Position numbers and translations under genes: made by a program. The notes beneath the pieces are model-generated. The model was not told the origin of the DNA. It ran no database searches and saw only the letters and a program-made list of their open reading frames with translations. From Neobacillus mesonae (GTDB lineage: Bacteria > Bacillota > Bacilli > Paenibacillales > Paenibacillaceae), in NCBI GenBank assembly GCA_023715865.1, contig JAMBOW010000001.1, forward strand, positions 1,922,001 through 1,986,000: DNA of 64,000 bases, in the 5' to 3' direction. Of the stretch, positions 34,412 through 43,683 are shown in pieces. How positions within the stretch are numbered: position 1 is the first letter of the stretch; each line of letters starts with the position of its first letter.

Positions 34412-34891
34412 TTATAAGTTCTGACCCAGTGCTTTCATCCGCTCTTCGTATTTCTTTCCTCGTGTCGGACTTCGCCTTTGCGGGATATTGGGTTTAATCT
34501 CAACGGCCTTTTGCTGCACAGCCTCATCAAGCTCGTCATCCCAAATGATAATGGAAAAGTCTTGATAAAGGATCGGGCTGTTCTCATAGTCCCTGAGCTT
34601 CTCTGCAATCGTTCGGCACGTATCTACCAGCAGCTCAAGCTCAATTCCTAATTTTTGTGCCGGATATTGTTCCAGAATGTCTACTGCACTCTGCAGCATC
34701 ATATACCCGCCGCGTATGTTTTTATTTCTAAAATGATACATGCCAACAGCAACTTGCAGCAGTCCCTTGTAAACCGGCTCCCTGTCCTTCTCAAGCCACA
34801 ATTCTTCCAGTACCTCATGACATTCAAAGTAGTCCCTGTCCCGATTGAAATATACCAGATACGCCAGATACAAAGGTTCGTACTTAGACAT
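34412..34891 (-). CDS. DUF309 domain protein
   Basis: 159 residues, all-helical. The family signature YFECHEVLEELW near residue 20 and GLLQVAVGMYHFRNKNIRGG are present. The HE pair and conserved Trp may form an active or binding site, but no reaction is known to me. Its start overlaps the end of the alarmone synthetase gene by 8 bp. Confidence 0.85.
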   Translation of the reverse strand: MSKYEPLYLAYLVYFNRDRDYFECHEVLEELWLEKDREPVYKGLLQVAVGMYHFRNKNIRGGYMMLQSAVDILEQYPAQKLGIELELLVDTCRTIAEKLRDYENSPILYQDFSIIIWDDELDEAVQQKAVEIKPNIPQRRSPTRGKKYEERMKALGQNL

Positions 34892-35696
34892 CGCTTGGGT
34901 CGCTGCCTTTTCTTGCTTGACTAAGCAGTTCCTTCACTTCATCAGACAGCTTCTTGATCGCCTCGATATCATGCTCCTGCCAATATTCATTAAATTTGGA
35001 CTGGGCTTCAATAGCTTCGTCAATTAGATGATAGAAATAAAGCTGATGAATCGTAGCCAGCGTTTTTGAGATAATGTTGGATTCATCTTCAAATGTCTTC
35101 TGTGCATCAAGAATTTCAAGCCTTATAGCAGACATCTCATTGTCCAGAATAAAAGCGGCTTCCGCTGTTTTTTTGAGCCGGCCTCGTACATCCTCAGGCA
35201 GACTGTCTCTAAATTTATAATTTAAGGAATGCTCGATTGTTGCCCAAAAATTCATGGCAAGCGTCCGGATTTGGATTTCAGCCAGTACATGTTTTTGTCC
35301 CAGCGCCGTCTGTACCGGATACTCCACAATCATATGAAAACTCCGATAACCGGATTCCTTAAAGTTGGTAATATAATCTTTCTCATATAATACCTTTAAA
35401 TCCTTGCGTTCCCGAATATACTCGGCTACCCTTCTTATATCCTCAACGAATTGGCACATAATACGAATACCCGCAATATCTTCTATCCCCGTCTCAATCT
35501 GGTTCATAGGTACATCAAGACGCTTTGCTTTATCGAGAATGCTCGAGATCTTCTTTACTCGTCCGGTTACAAATTCGATAGGCGCATACTCTTCACGTTT
35601 TTTGAGTTCTGCCCGCATCGTCTTAAATTTAACTTTAAGCTCCTCCACGGCCTGTTCGTAAGGAAGCAAAAATGTCCCCCAGTCTCTTCCGTCCAT
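34884..35696 (-). CDS. relQ: Small alarmone synthetase (RelQ/YjbM type)
   Basis: 270-residue (p)ppGpp synthetase lacking hydrolase and regulatory domains. Synthetase motifs: SSILDKAKRLDVPMNQIETGIEDIAGIRIMC (shown in part) for ATP binding, ESGYRSFHMIVEYP for the GTP site, and EIQIRTLAMNFWATIEHSLNYK in part for the catalytic Glu. Long helices at the C-terminus mediate tetramer formation in RelQ. It makes alarmones from ATP and GDP/GTP under envelope or alkaline stress in relatives. AGGAGG precedes the ATG; the downstream DUF309 gene is coupled. Confidence 0.92.
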   Translation of the reverse strand: MDGRDWGTFLLPYEQAVEELKVKFKTMRAELKKREEYAPIEFVTGRVKKISSILDKAKRLDVPMNQIETGIEDIAGIRIMCQFVEDIRRVAEYIRERKDLKVLYEKDYITNFKESGYRSFHMIVEYPVQTALGQKHVLAEIQIRTLAMNFWATIEHSLNYKFRDSLPEDVRGRLKKTAEAAFILDNEMSAIRLEILDAQKTFEDESNIISKTLATIHQLYFYHLIDEAIEAQSKFNEYWQEHDIEAIKKLSDEVKELLSQARKGSDPSDV

Positions 35697-35758
35697 TTGT
35701 GTATGCCTCCTGTCTTATGCTTCAATCATATATTCATTCGAAGTTGTCCAAAGAGCCT

Positions 35759-36853
35759 TTATCTGTGGGCTGCACCCACCGCTTCCGAAATGTGACGGTA
35801 ACCGTCTCGGCGCAGCAAATCACTTAATCCCGCATGAAGCTGTTGATTTATTTCAGGCCCTTCATAAATTAGTGCTGTATAAATTTCAACTAGACTTGCT
35901 CCAGCTTTAATTTTCTCATATGCATCTTCACTAGTGAAGATCCCGCCGGATCCGATAATCGGCAATCGACCGCCGGTCTGACGGTAAACACGGCCAATAA
36001 TCTCAGTGGATCGTTCACGCAGAGGTTTACCGCTTAAGCCTCCGGTCTCTTTGGCATTATCATGCGTCAATCCTTCGCGGCTAATTGTAGTATTTGTTGC
36101 TATGATACCCGAAACTCCGCTTTTTGAAATCGTGTCGACCATATATTCCAGTTCCTCTTCGGTCACATCCGGAGCAATTTTGACAAGCACCGATTTAGGT
36201 CTACCGGTTGCTCCGGCCTGCTTCTGCATCTCATCCATTACAGCAGACAGCAGCTCAGTAAGCTCGCTGCCATGCTGCAAGCTTCGTAAATCTGGTGTAT
36301 TTGGTGAACTGATGTTCACTACAAAAAAGTCAGCGTACGGATACAGGATTTGGATGCATTTTCGATAGTCACTTGGAGCATCCTCATTAGAGGTGACTTT
36401 ATTTTTGCCAATGTTCACAGCAACCGGTATCGGTCTATCCTTAAGCTTGGATAAAATACCTGCCATCGCTTCTGCGCCTCGGTTATTAAAGCCCATGCGG
36501 TTCACGAGCGCTTCATCCGGCGGAAGCCTGAACAGTCTTGGCTGGTCATTTCCCTGCTGTGCCTTTGGTGTTACGGTTCCCACTTCCATGAATCCAAATC
36601 CGATGGAAGAAAATCCAGGTACAGCTTCACCGTTCTTATCGAGACCAGCAGCGAGACCAACGGGGGATGGAAAATGAAGTCCGAACAAATCGGTAGCAAG
36701 ATCGGGTGTTTCCTTAATACCATACATGGATCTTAGAAGGCTTGTTCCTCCGGGCAATGAACCAGCCTGGTTCATTCCGCCAATAACTAAGTGATGTGCT
36801 TTTTCCGGGTCCATTTTAAAGAATAAAGGCTTACCAATATGACGATACAGCAA
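35759..36853 (-). CDS. pyrD: Dihydroorotate dehydrogenase (quinone), class 2
   Basis: 364-residue FMN enzyme that oxidises dihydroorotate with the membrane quinone pool in pyrimidine synthesis. It has the class 2 N-terminal membrane-associating helix region (LLYRHIGKPLFFKMDPEKAHH), GFMEVGTVTPKAQQGN, LVNRMGFNNRG, NISSPNTPDLR with the catalytic Ser, and IGSGGIFTSEDAYEKIKAGAS in part for the FMN phosphate. The best start is TTG at 36853 (MLYRHIG), 8 nt after GGAG; the GTG at 36862 overlaps that site. It is not in a pyr operon, which is common for class 2 genes. Confidence 0.93.
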   Translation of the reverse strand: MLYRHIGKPLFFKMDPEKAHHLVIGGMNQAGSLPGGTSLLRSMYGIKETPDLATDLFGLHFPSPVGLAAGLDKNGEAVPGFSSIGFGFMEVGTVTPKAQQGNDQPRLFRLPPDEALVNRMGFNNRGAEAMAGILSKLKDRPIPVAVNIGKNKVTSNEDAPSDYRKCIQILYPYADFFVVNISSPNTPDLRSLQHGSELTELLSAVMDEMQKQAGATGRPKSVLVKIAPDVTEEELEYMVDTISKSGVSGIIATNTTISREGLTHDNAKETGGLSGKPLRERSTEIIGRVYRQTGGRLPIIGSGGIFTSEDAYEKIKAGASLVEIYTALIYEGPEINQQLHAGLSDLLRRDGYRHISEAVGAAHR

Positions 36854-37025
36854 ATGATCCACTCCGTTTACATATTCTTATGGATGTCCTGCATTCAAAA
36901 AAAGGTCTCTGACTGAGCTCCTTTTTGAATGAGCAACATTCCTTCTAAATTTTAGTTTAGCTGTTTTTCGGCTAAAAGAAAAGGGAAAGGGACCTAATAC
37001 AACCACTTTGAAAATGCTTTATAAA

Positions 37026-37054
37026 TTGACTACAATAATAAAAACATCTATTTT
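37026..37054 (+). promoter_or_regulatory. Candidate SigA promoter for the small membrane protein gene
   Basis: TTGACT at 37026-37031, a 17-bp spacer, then TATTTT at 37049-37054, about 60 bp before the small gene at 37118. Confidence 0.5.
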
Positions 37055-37117
37055 GCACTAGCCGATGGATTCAGCTCTTCTGAAAAATCTTACCTATTAT
37101 GAAAGGAGACTCTCTAC

Positions 37118-37261
37118 ATGGCAACCAAACGGCAAAAACCTACATTGCAGCAAAAAAAAGAGGAAGTAAACCGCAAAGCGATATTTTGGACTGCCCTTAG
37201 CGTTCTACTGCTTATTATACTCATTGTTGTACTCGTAATTATTGGAGATTTAACGACCTAA
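37118..37261 (+). CDS. Small single-pass membrane protein (47 residues)
   Basis: Too short for usual gene lists. It encodes a 20-residue basic, Gln/Lys-rich head (MATKRQKPTLQQKKEEVNRK) and one hydrophobic helix rich in Leu, Ile and Val ending GDLTT. The ribosome binding site GAAAGGAG lies 8 nt before the ATG and a promoter-like sequence is about 60 bp upstream, so I consider it real. It should sit in the membrane with the basic head inside. Its stop codon overlaps the stop of the L,D-transpeptidase gene by 4 bp, tail to tail. Function unknown. Confidence 0.7.
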   Translation: MATKRQKPTLQQKKEEVNRKAIFWTALSVLLLIILIVVLVIIGDLTT

Positions 37262-38703
37262 TTCAACCAGTGATACACCTTGTTCGGGTTAGTTTGCCCG
37301 GGGACAAGCTTTGGCTGAAACCGCTCCCCGGCCTGATCCGGCACAAGGACGGCTGACGGTGTATCTGCCATACGCTTAATCGTTACCTCCGTCCCGGCAG
37401 GAACAAGGGCAAATAATTCTTCAACGTCTGCTTGATGCATGCGAATACATCCAAGAGACTCATCAAGTCCTATGCTGTCCGGTTCATTCGTGCCATGGAT
37501 CGCATAATTCGTATCGGACAGCTGCATGCCTCTCGTTCCAAATTCACCGTCAGCCCGTCCATTGGGATTGACCACTTTATCTGTAATGAGAAAGCTTCCT
37601 TCCGGCGTCCTCTCGCCGCCTAAACCCACTTCATAATTTCTTATAACGACATTTCCGCTCAGTACAGTCAGCCGATATGTATCCTTATTGACAACAACGG
37701 ATAGCGGCTCCTTCATATAAGGCTGCGCACCTAGCGTATCCTTAAAGCTCAGCAAAGCGAGCGGCTCCTCACTCAAGTGATTTGGATTTGCACCTGCTTC
37801 TTCTAATGCTCCCATTTGCTGTTCTCCAGCTTTTATGTAAGAAAGAACCTCCGGGTAGAGCTTTTTCATCGAAGGACTTACGCCGCCTATCATATTGTCT
37901 GGAAACGGTCTGGCTATTTCCCCTATATCCTCTGGAAAGCGTCCATTATGCTGTTTGAAGGACTGGATTGCGCTTAACAAAACCACTGCCTCTTCTTCCT
38001 TCTCTCCCCATTTGTTTGCTTCTTGGAGCAGCTTTGCATTTTCCTCTGGTGTACATTTGCACCACTCCGGCAATAAGGATGTGCTCTTCACCGTCCCGTC
38101 TCCTCTGCTTACAAACTGATGTACTGGCTTCTTGTCACCGCCCCATAAGAGGTACTCATTTTCCTTCTCCATACCGAGTGCAATTAAGGAAACCGGGTAA
38201 CTGCGAAGCTCGTTCATCATTTCTCCAATGTCTTCATCCGCTGTATCATCGTTTAATAACGCTATACCTGTAAAAGCATTGGAGGTATCTGGATATGCTT
38301 CGCTTACGAGTTCCTCCTCACTTTCAGAAGGTTCGATCTCTTGCTCTGTGTTTTGTGCGAAATCCTGAGCTGTCAGCATTTCATTAATAAAGGCAGGCGC
38401 TGCTGCAGAAGGCACTAAACCGAGAAGGAAAAACCACAACAGGACAGCAGCTGTTTTTCGCTTCAGCATTTGTTTCCTTTTCTGTTTTTCCATTTCCATG
38501 AGCTTTTGCTGATAATCCATCCAAACCTGGGCTGGAGCTTTGCTATGCTCAAATGCTTCATATATTCCTCCTGAACGTTCAAAGCAATAATTGGCTTTCG
38601 CTGTTTGGCCGTTCCGCTCGTACTCTTTCCCCAGCAGATACCATGCCATTTGATTATCCGGATGCTTTCGAACATAGGATTTCAGATCGTGCGGCTGCCG
38701 CAT
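37258..38703 (-). CDS. L,D-transpeptidase (YkuD domain) with N-terminal TPR-like region
   Basis: 481-residue membrane-anchored enzyme. Residues 1-50 look like a TPR unit (NQMAWYLLGKEYERNGQTAKANYCF), followed by a single helix (about 85-102) and an extracytoplasmic middle of unknown fold. The C-terminal YkuD domain (about 330-450) has VVNKDTYRLTVLSGN, GTPEGSF-like ERTPEGSFLITDK, and the catalytic HGTNEPDSIG..SLGCIRMHQADVEELF with Cys nucleophile and His. It would make 3-3 peptidoglycan cross-links or anchor proteins. The cytoplasmic TPR on a transpeptidase is unusual and may link it to a cytosolic partner. Confidence 0.88.
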   Translation of the reverse strand: MRQPHDLKSYVRKHPDNQMAWYLLGKEYERNGQTAKANYCFERSGGIYEAFEHSKAPAQVWMDYQQKLMEMEKQKRKQMLKRKTAAVLLWFFLLGLVPSAAAPAFINEMLTAQDFAQNTEQEIEPSESEEELVSEAYPDTSNAFTGIALLNDDTADEDIGEMMNELRSYPVSLIALGMEKENEYLLWGGDKKPVHQFVSRGDGTVKSTSLLPEWCKCTPEENAKLLQEANKWGEKEEEAVVLLSAIQSFKQHNGRFPEDIGEIARPFPDNMIGGVSPSMKKLYPEVLSYIKAGEQQMGALEEAGANPNHLSEEPLALLSFKDTLGAQPYMKEPLSVVVNKDTYRLTVLSGNVVIRNYEVGLGGERTPEGSFLITDKVVNPNGRADGEFGTRGMQLSDTNYAIHGTNEPDSIGLDESLGCIRMHQADVEELFALVPAGTEVTIKRMADTPSAVLVPDQAGERFQPKLVPGQTNPNKVYHWLN

Positions 38704-38832
38704 ATCTTTATCTCCCCTTGATTTAAGTTATAAATGATATATCGGACAACCCCTCTTGATCCTGCATAGAGTAAAATTCCCATGACCAGAGTCATGAAGA
38801 CGCTGCGTTAATTCGTAAATCCACAATTAAAA

Positions 38833-38866
38833 AAGGCACCTGATACCAAATCGGTACCAGGTGCTT
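38833..38866 (-). terminator. Intrinsic terminator of the ferredoxin gene
   Basis: GCACCTGATACC pairs with GGTACCAGGTGC with one bulge; the minus strand continues into a T-rich run. Confidence 0.75.
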
Positions 38867-38881
38867 AATTAAATGCTAATA

Positions 38882-39145
<264 letters not shown>

Positions 39146-39248
39146 TTAACACACAAAACAGTAGGTTCATTTATACTAACAACCATATTAATACAAAGTG
39201 AAAACAAATACAAATCATTTTGCCTTATTATAACTCGCTGTTTTGCCA

Positions 39249-40529
39249 CTATTCTGGTCTTGGAAGATTGTCTTTTTGCAGGGATGTGCCGCGCGCTTTA
39301 TAGTTTCTAATAAGTACGGAAGGGTCGTCTCCAAGCATGCCTGCAGTCAACACGGCATTTTCCCCAAATTTGTCCCGAAGCTCATCCATTACAAGGGTTA
39401 GTGACTCTTTTTTTGACTGCTGCTCATAATCAAACAGATCCAGCTGTACGGCAGACTCGCTTTTAGGAATGAGGCTGTGAAGGGTTATTCCTAATAGACG
39501 CAAAGGCTTGCCTGATCCGAATTGTTTATAAAACAAAGCCGTCGCTTCCTTATAAACGACCTGTTCAAGATCCGTTGGAGTCTGCAGCGCTTGTGATCGT
39601 GTTATCGTCTTCATATCCGGCGTTCGGATTGTAATTTGAATTCCTCCAGCCATCATGGCCTGTCTTCGCAGTCTACGTGTTACCTGATCACTGATGTTTA
39701 GCAAGACGCGGTTAATATCTTCCTCTGCAGAAATATCCTCAGGCAATGTTGTTGTATGACCTATTGATTTATTGGGCTCTCTTACAGGGCTCACCTGCGA
39801 GTCACTGATGCCGTTAGCCGCCTGCTTCATCCAAGTGCCCAGGACCCCGAAATAACCCCGCAGTAGCTCCTCTTCAGCCTCTGCAAGCTGCCCAATGGTA
39901 TGAATGTTAATCTTTCTAAGCTTTTCTGCTGTTTTACGTCCGATGCCAAACAATTCTCCACAGGGCTTCTGCCACAATACCTTCTTAACATCCCGCAGAC
40001 GCAGCACCGTTATGCCGTTTGGCTTTTTCATATCAGATGCCATCTTGGCAAGCAGTTTATTCGGTGCAACACCTACCGAGCAAGGTATGCCCAGTTCCTC
40101 GTTAATCCGCTTCTGAATCTCAGCAGCAATGTCGAGCGGAGTTCCGAACTGCTTGGAGCCGGTAATATCAAGATAGCATTCATCAATGGAGGTAGCCTCG
40201 AGCAGAGGTGTATACTCATAAGCAATACTCATGAAGGCTTTGGAATATTTACGATATAAATTGAAGTCAGGTGTAATAACAATAAGCTCAGGACACTGGC
40301 GAAGACCCTGATTCACGACCATGCCAGTGCTGATCCCGCGCTTTCGAGCTTCATATGAACAGGTAACGATTACACCTTTTCGTTTCTCACTGCTTCCCGC
40401 AACAGCCGTCGGTTTTCCAGCGTACAGATCAGGTTGTTCCGCCGCGTGCACCGAGCAGTAAAAAGCATTCATATCCACATGTAAAATGACACGTCCGCGT
40501 GCAGGATAATAATCTTTTACATTGTTCAC
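39249..40529 (-). CDS. dinB: DNA polymerase IV (Y-family)
   Basis: 426-residue translesion polymerase. Palm-domain carboxylates lie in LHVDMNAFYCSV (D19) and TSIDECYLDIT; thumb HhH segment FGIGRKTAEKLRKINI; little-finger domain to about residue 350. QLDLF near residue 370 is a textbook sliding-clamp binding motif. The steric-gate position is in DMNAFYCSV. The start is GTG at 40529 with GAGGGA 7 nt upstream. Expression under the SOS response is plausible, but I did not find a clear LexA box in the short upstream region. Confidence 0.93.
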   Translation of the reverse strand: MNNVKDYYPARGRVILHVDMNAFYCSVHAAEQPDLYAGKPTAVAGSSEKRKGVIVTCSYEARKRGISTGMVVNQGLRQCPELIVITPDFNLYRKYSKAFMSIAYEYTPLLEATSIDECYLDITGSKQFGTPLDIAAEIQKRINEELGIPCSVGVAPNKLLAKMASDMKKPNGITVLRLRDVKKVLWQKPCGELFGIGRKTAEKLRKINIHTIGQLAEAEEELLRGYFGVLGTWMKQAANGISDSQVSPVREPNKSIGHTTTLPEDISAEEDINRVLLNISDQVTRRLRRQAMMAGGIQITIRTPDMKTITRSQALQTPTDLEQVVYKEATALFYKQFGSGKPLRLLGITLHSLIPKSESAVQLDLFDYEQQSKKESLTLVMDELRDKFGENAVLTAGMLGDDPSVLIRNYKARGTSLQKDNLPRPE

Positions 40530-40702
40530 ATCCGATTCCCTCTTACCATCGATTCTTTATTAAATATAAATAGAATCGTTATTTATTTTACCTTGTCCTA
40601 CATAACGCTGTTCTAAACTTCATTTATAATAGATAGACTTTAGTGGATCATTCAATGTTTTTCGTTCTATCATCCTATATTTATAAATTATCAAATTTCC
40701 AT

Positions 40703-40731
40703 CTTACATTCCAGGTAAGAACTGATATAAT
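40703..40731 (+). promoter_or_regulatory. Candidate SigA promoter of cimA
   Basis: CTTACA at 40703-40708, a 17-bp spacer and a perfect TATAAT at 40726-40731, about 47 bp before the cimA start. CTTAC/GTAAG arms inside this promoter form a weak dyad. No T-box or leucine-rich leader peptide precedes the gene. Confidence 0.55.
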
Positions 40732-40777
40732 AAACAATTAAAAAACGGTTTATGAGAACTTCCAAAGGGGGATCAAC

Positions 40778-42394
40778 ATGTCTAAGAACATCTCAATCTT
40801 CGATACGACACTTCGTGACGGTACGCAAGGGGAGGGAATTAGTCTATCGGTTGATGATAAACTGAACATTGCCAAAAAGCTCGATTACCTGGGCGCTGAG
40901 TATATAGAAGGCGGAATTCCGGGAAGCAATTCAAAAGACATCGAATTTTTCAAACGTGTTCAAGAATTAGGGCTGAAATCCAAGATTGTTGCATTCGGCA
41001 GTACGCGCCGGAAAGGCGGAAACGCCGAAACGGATGCAAACCTGAACAAAATTATTGAATCTGGTGCCCAGGCCGCTACTCTGGTAGGCAAGTCATGGGA
41101 TTTCCACGTCCACACAGCCCTGCAGACTACTTTGGAAGAAAATCTCGATATGATCTATGAATCGATCAGTTATTTGAAACAAAACAATATGGAAGTAATT
41201 TTTGATGCGGAGCATTTTTTTGACGGTTATAAAAACAACTCAGAGTATGCTCTCTCTGTTATGTCAAAAGCATACGAAGCAGGCGCAGATTGGCTGGTAA
41301 TGTGTGATACAAACGGGGGAACGATGCCTCACGAAATCAAGGAGATTGTCAGCGCCGTAATCTCTCATCTGCCTGAGGCTAATTTTGGCATCCATACCCA
41401 TAACGATTGCGAGCTGGCAGTTGCTAATACGCTTGCAGCTATTGAAGCAGGTGCAAGACATGTCCAGGGAACGATGAACGGTTATGGTGAACGCTGTGGA
41501 AATGCCAATCTATGCTCCGTTATCCCTAACCTGCAACTTAAGCTTGGCTATAAGTGTATTGCGGATGACAAGCTTGCACAGCTTACGAATGTCGCTCGTT
41601 ATGTCAGTGAAATTGCAAATGTGAATATGCCTGTGAACCAGCCCTATGTCGGCAGCGCAGCATTTGCACACAAAGGCGGGATCCATGTATCTGCCATTAT
41701 GCGCGACTCACGTACGTATGAACATATCGCTCCTGAACAAGTGGGCAATAAGCAAAGGATACTCGTATCCGAGCTGGCCGGCCAAAGCAACATCATTTCG
41801 AAAGCCCAGGAGCTTGGCATCGAATTTGACCCTGCCAATTCACAATCAAGACAAGTCATTGAGAAGATCAAGGATATGGAGCATCAGGGCTACCAGTTTG
41901 AAGGAGCCGATGGTTCACTTGAGCTGTTGATTCGTGAAGCAAACGGCGAGGTCAAGGAGCTGTTTACCTTCGAATCTTTTAAAATGCTGGTTGAGAAAAA
42001 TGCAGGCAAGCCTGTTGTCTCCGAAGCGTTTGTTAAGCTGAGTGTGGGAGGACGCAGCCACTATACTGCAGCAGAAGGAAACGGCCCGGTTAATGCGCTC
42101 GACAACGCACTTCGCAAAGCGCTTGTAACCTACTATCCATCGCTCAAAGAAATGCATTTGTCAGACTATAAAGTCCGTGTACTTGATGATAAAGATACAA
42201 CGGCCGCGAAGGTAAGAGTTCTGATCGAATCCAAAAACTTCAGCAATGCATGGAATACAATCGGGGTTTCAGAGAATGTCATTGAAGCCAGCTGGGAAGC
42301 GCTCGTTGACAGCTTCAGGTATGCGCTTCTGGACGAAAGCCCTTCGGAAATCGTGGAGCCGGATACTATCGCACAAGGTATGGTTAACCACTAA
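40778..42394 (+). CDS. cimA: (R)-citramalate synthase
   Basis: 538-residue enzyme that condenses pyruvate and acetyl-CoA to citramalate, the threonine-independent entry to isoleucine synthesis. FDTTLRDGTQGEG holds the catalytic Arg/Asp pair, GIHTHNDCELAVANT the metal-binding His pair, GTMNGYGERCGNANL the acetyl-CoA region, and the C-terminal LeuA-type allosteric domain (about 400-520) is intact, so feedback inhibition is expected. The length and HTHND region fit CimA rather than LeuA. AAGGGGGATC precedes the ATG. It is alone, between a promoter and a terminator. Confidence 0.92.
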   Translation: MSKNISIFDTTLRDGTQGEGISLSVDDKLNIAKKLDYLGAEYIEGGIPGSNSKDIEFFKRVQELGLKSKIVAFGSTRRKGGNAETDANLNKIIESGAQAATLVGKSWDFHVHTALQTTLEENLDMIYESISYLKQNNMEVIFDAEHFFDGYKNNSEYALSVMSKAYEAGADWLVMCDTNGGTMPHEIKEIVSAVISHLPEANFGIHTHNDCELAVANTLAAIEAGARHVQGTMNGYGERCGNANLCSVIPNLQLKLGYKCIADDKLAQLTNVARYVSEIANVNMPVNQPYVGSAAFAHKGGIHVSAIMRDSRTYEHIAPEQVGNKQRILVSELAGQSNIISKAQELGIEFDPANSQSRQVIEKIKDMEHQGYQFEGADGSLELLIREANGEVKELFTFESFKMLVEKNAGKPVVSEAFVKLSVGGRSHYTAAEGNGPVNALDNALRKALVTYYPSLKEMHLSDYKVRVLDDKDTTAAKVRVLIESKNFSNAWNTIGVSENVIEASWEALVDSFRYALLDESPSEIVEPDTIAQGMVNH

Positions 42395-42401
42395 TACATC
42401 A

Positions 42402-42438
42402 AAAAACAGGCTGCTGAGATTTCAGAGCCTGTTTTTTT
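42402..42438 (+). terminator. Intrinsic terminator of cimA
   Basis: AAAAACAGGCT and AGCCTGTTTTT with a 13-nt loop and a T run on the plus strand. Confidence 0.88.
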
Positions 42439-42513
42439 ACTTATTGCAATATGAGATTCATGAGATAGACTCACGATAAAGTTTCTTCTCTTGCAAAAAT
42501 CAATACTTTAATC

Positions 42514-43068
42514 TCAATTCACCAAGTCCTTAATCTTCTTCTCTAGCTCCTCTTCCGGAAGTATCCCCAAAATAACTTCCTGAATGACCCCGTTTTCATC
42601 AATCAGCACATTAGTAGGAAATGCCATCCCCTTATAAAGATCATATATTGCTCCATCGGTATCCATTAAGATCGGAAAGTTAATATGGAAGGTATCTATA
42701 AACTGTGCTGCATCTTTTTCTGTGTCATATTTCGTGACATTCACCCCATACAAATCAAGTTGATCTTTATAGGTTTTGGATATCTGATTAAGAGCAGGCG
42801 CCTCCATCTTACACGGTTCGCACCAGGAGGCCCAGAAATTCAGCATCACAGGTTTGTCCCGCTTTCCTCCCACCTCATACGACCCTTCCTCCAGGCCATT
42901 TAGCTGAAATGATGGCGCCAGCATTCCTGCTTTTGCTCCTACTTCCGTAGGCAACGGCTCCTCAGACTGAAATACGCTTTGAAGAACCCCTTCGCGTCCA
43001 CTTGTTTGCCATAAAGCTATTCCTACCAACAGCAATGCCCCAATGATTATGTACAAGTTACGTTTCAT
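42514..43068 (-). CDS. ResA-like membrane thiol-disulfide oxidoreductase
   Basis: 184 residues. An N-terminal membrane helix (LYIIIGALLLVGIALW) anchors an extracytoplasmic TlpA/ResA-type thioredoxin domain: AGMLAPSFQLNGLEEG, NFWASWCEPCKMEAP (active-site CEPC) and FPTNVLIDENGVI with cis-Pro. ResA reduces apocytochrome c in haem attachment, but no ccs genes are nearby, so the partner here is open. Start at the ATG at 43068, 6 nt after AAGGGAC; the ATG at 43086 lacks a site. Confidence 0.88.
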   Translation of the reverse strand: MKRNLYIIIGALLLVGIALWQTSGREGVLQSVFQSEEPLPTEVGAKAGMLAPSFQLNGLEEGSYEVGGKRDKPVMLNFWASWCEPCKMEAPALNQISKTYKDQLDLYGVNVTKYDTEKDAAQFIDTFHINFPILMDTDGAIYDLYKGMAFPTNVLIDENGVIQEVILGILPEEELEKKIKDLVN

Positions 43069-43254
43069 TTGCCCGTCCCTTTTCATTTGTTATAGACTAA
43101 TCATGATAGTTCATTGTTATCATTCTACCCTTATTAACCAGATTGTATCAATGCATTCTATAAAAGAAACGCTAACCTAGTACTGCACAAAATAAAAAAG
43201 CCCCTGACAGGAGCTTTCATAAGGTGAAATCTAATAAACAACAGGTGAATAATA

Positions 43255-43683
43255 ATGATCATTGCACAAGAAATTTTTATACAGATGGAGTGTTACCTTC
43301 ATAAGCAGCTCCCTAATGAAGCCTGCGGCATACTCCTTGGCAAGTCCTATGATGATGAGATCAGATTGAATGAATTTATACCTGTTCCCAACGCTGCAGC
43401 TGAGCCGCGGCATCACTTTGAGCTTGATCCCGATACTTGGATTAAGCATCTGCTGGGTACGCCGGATATCATGGGCCTGTTCCACAGCCATCCCACTTCC
43501 TATCCCGTTCCATCACAAGCTGATCTGGATTCACTTCAGCATTACGGAAGCCTGCTAAAAGTATTCCTTATTGGCTCGGTATACCCAGATCACAAGCATA
43601 TGATTCTTAATGCTTATTCCATTCAAAAAGACGAAGCAAGCACACTCATAACCCTTGCTCCAGCAGACTTACGCATGACTTAA
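43255..43683 (+). CDS. JAMM/MPN+ metalloprotease-like protein
   Basis: 142-residue protein with a complete JAMM motif: E22 in NEACGILLG, then H77 and H79 in HSHP, S87 and D90, i.e. HxHx7Sx2D. This zinc site cleaves isopeptide bonds or C-terminal extensions of ubiquitin-like sulfur carriers; bacterial relatives such as Mec+ process CysO. No sulfur carrier gene is in view. AGGTGA lies before the ATG. The last 15 bp overlap the convergent exonuclease gene. Substrate unknown. Confidence 0.85.
   Translation: MIIAQEIFIQMECYLHKQLPNEACGILLGKSYDDEIRLNEFIPVPNAAAEPRHHFELDPDTWIKHLLGTPDIMGLFHSHPTSYPVPSQADLDSLQHYGSLLKVFLIGSVYPDHKHMILNAYSIQKDEASTLITLAPADLRMT

Noticed and set aside
36893-36926. Hairpin ATTCAAAAA..AGG / CCTTTTTGAAT upstream of pyrD
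   Set aside because: It lies upstream of pyrD on its strand with no gene leading into it from the left on the plus strand; arms are uneven and there is no T run outside the stem, so not called as a terminator.
40530-40777. Possible T-box or leucine-type attenuator before cimA
   Set aside because: A plain promoter lies close to the start and no specifier, antiterminator or leader peptide could be drawn.
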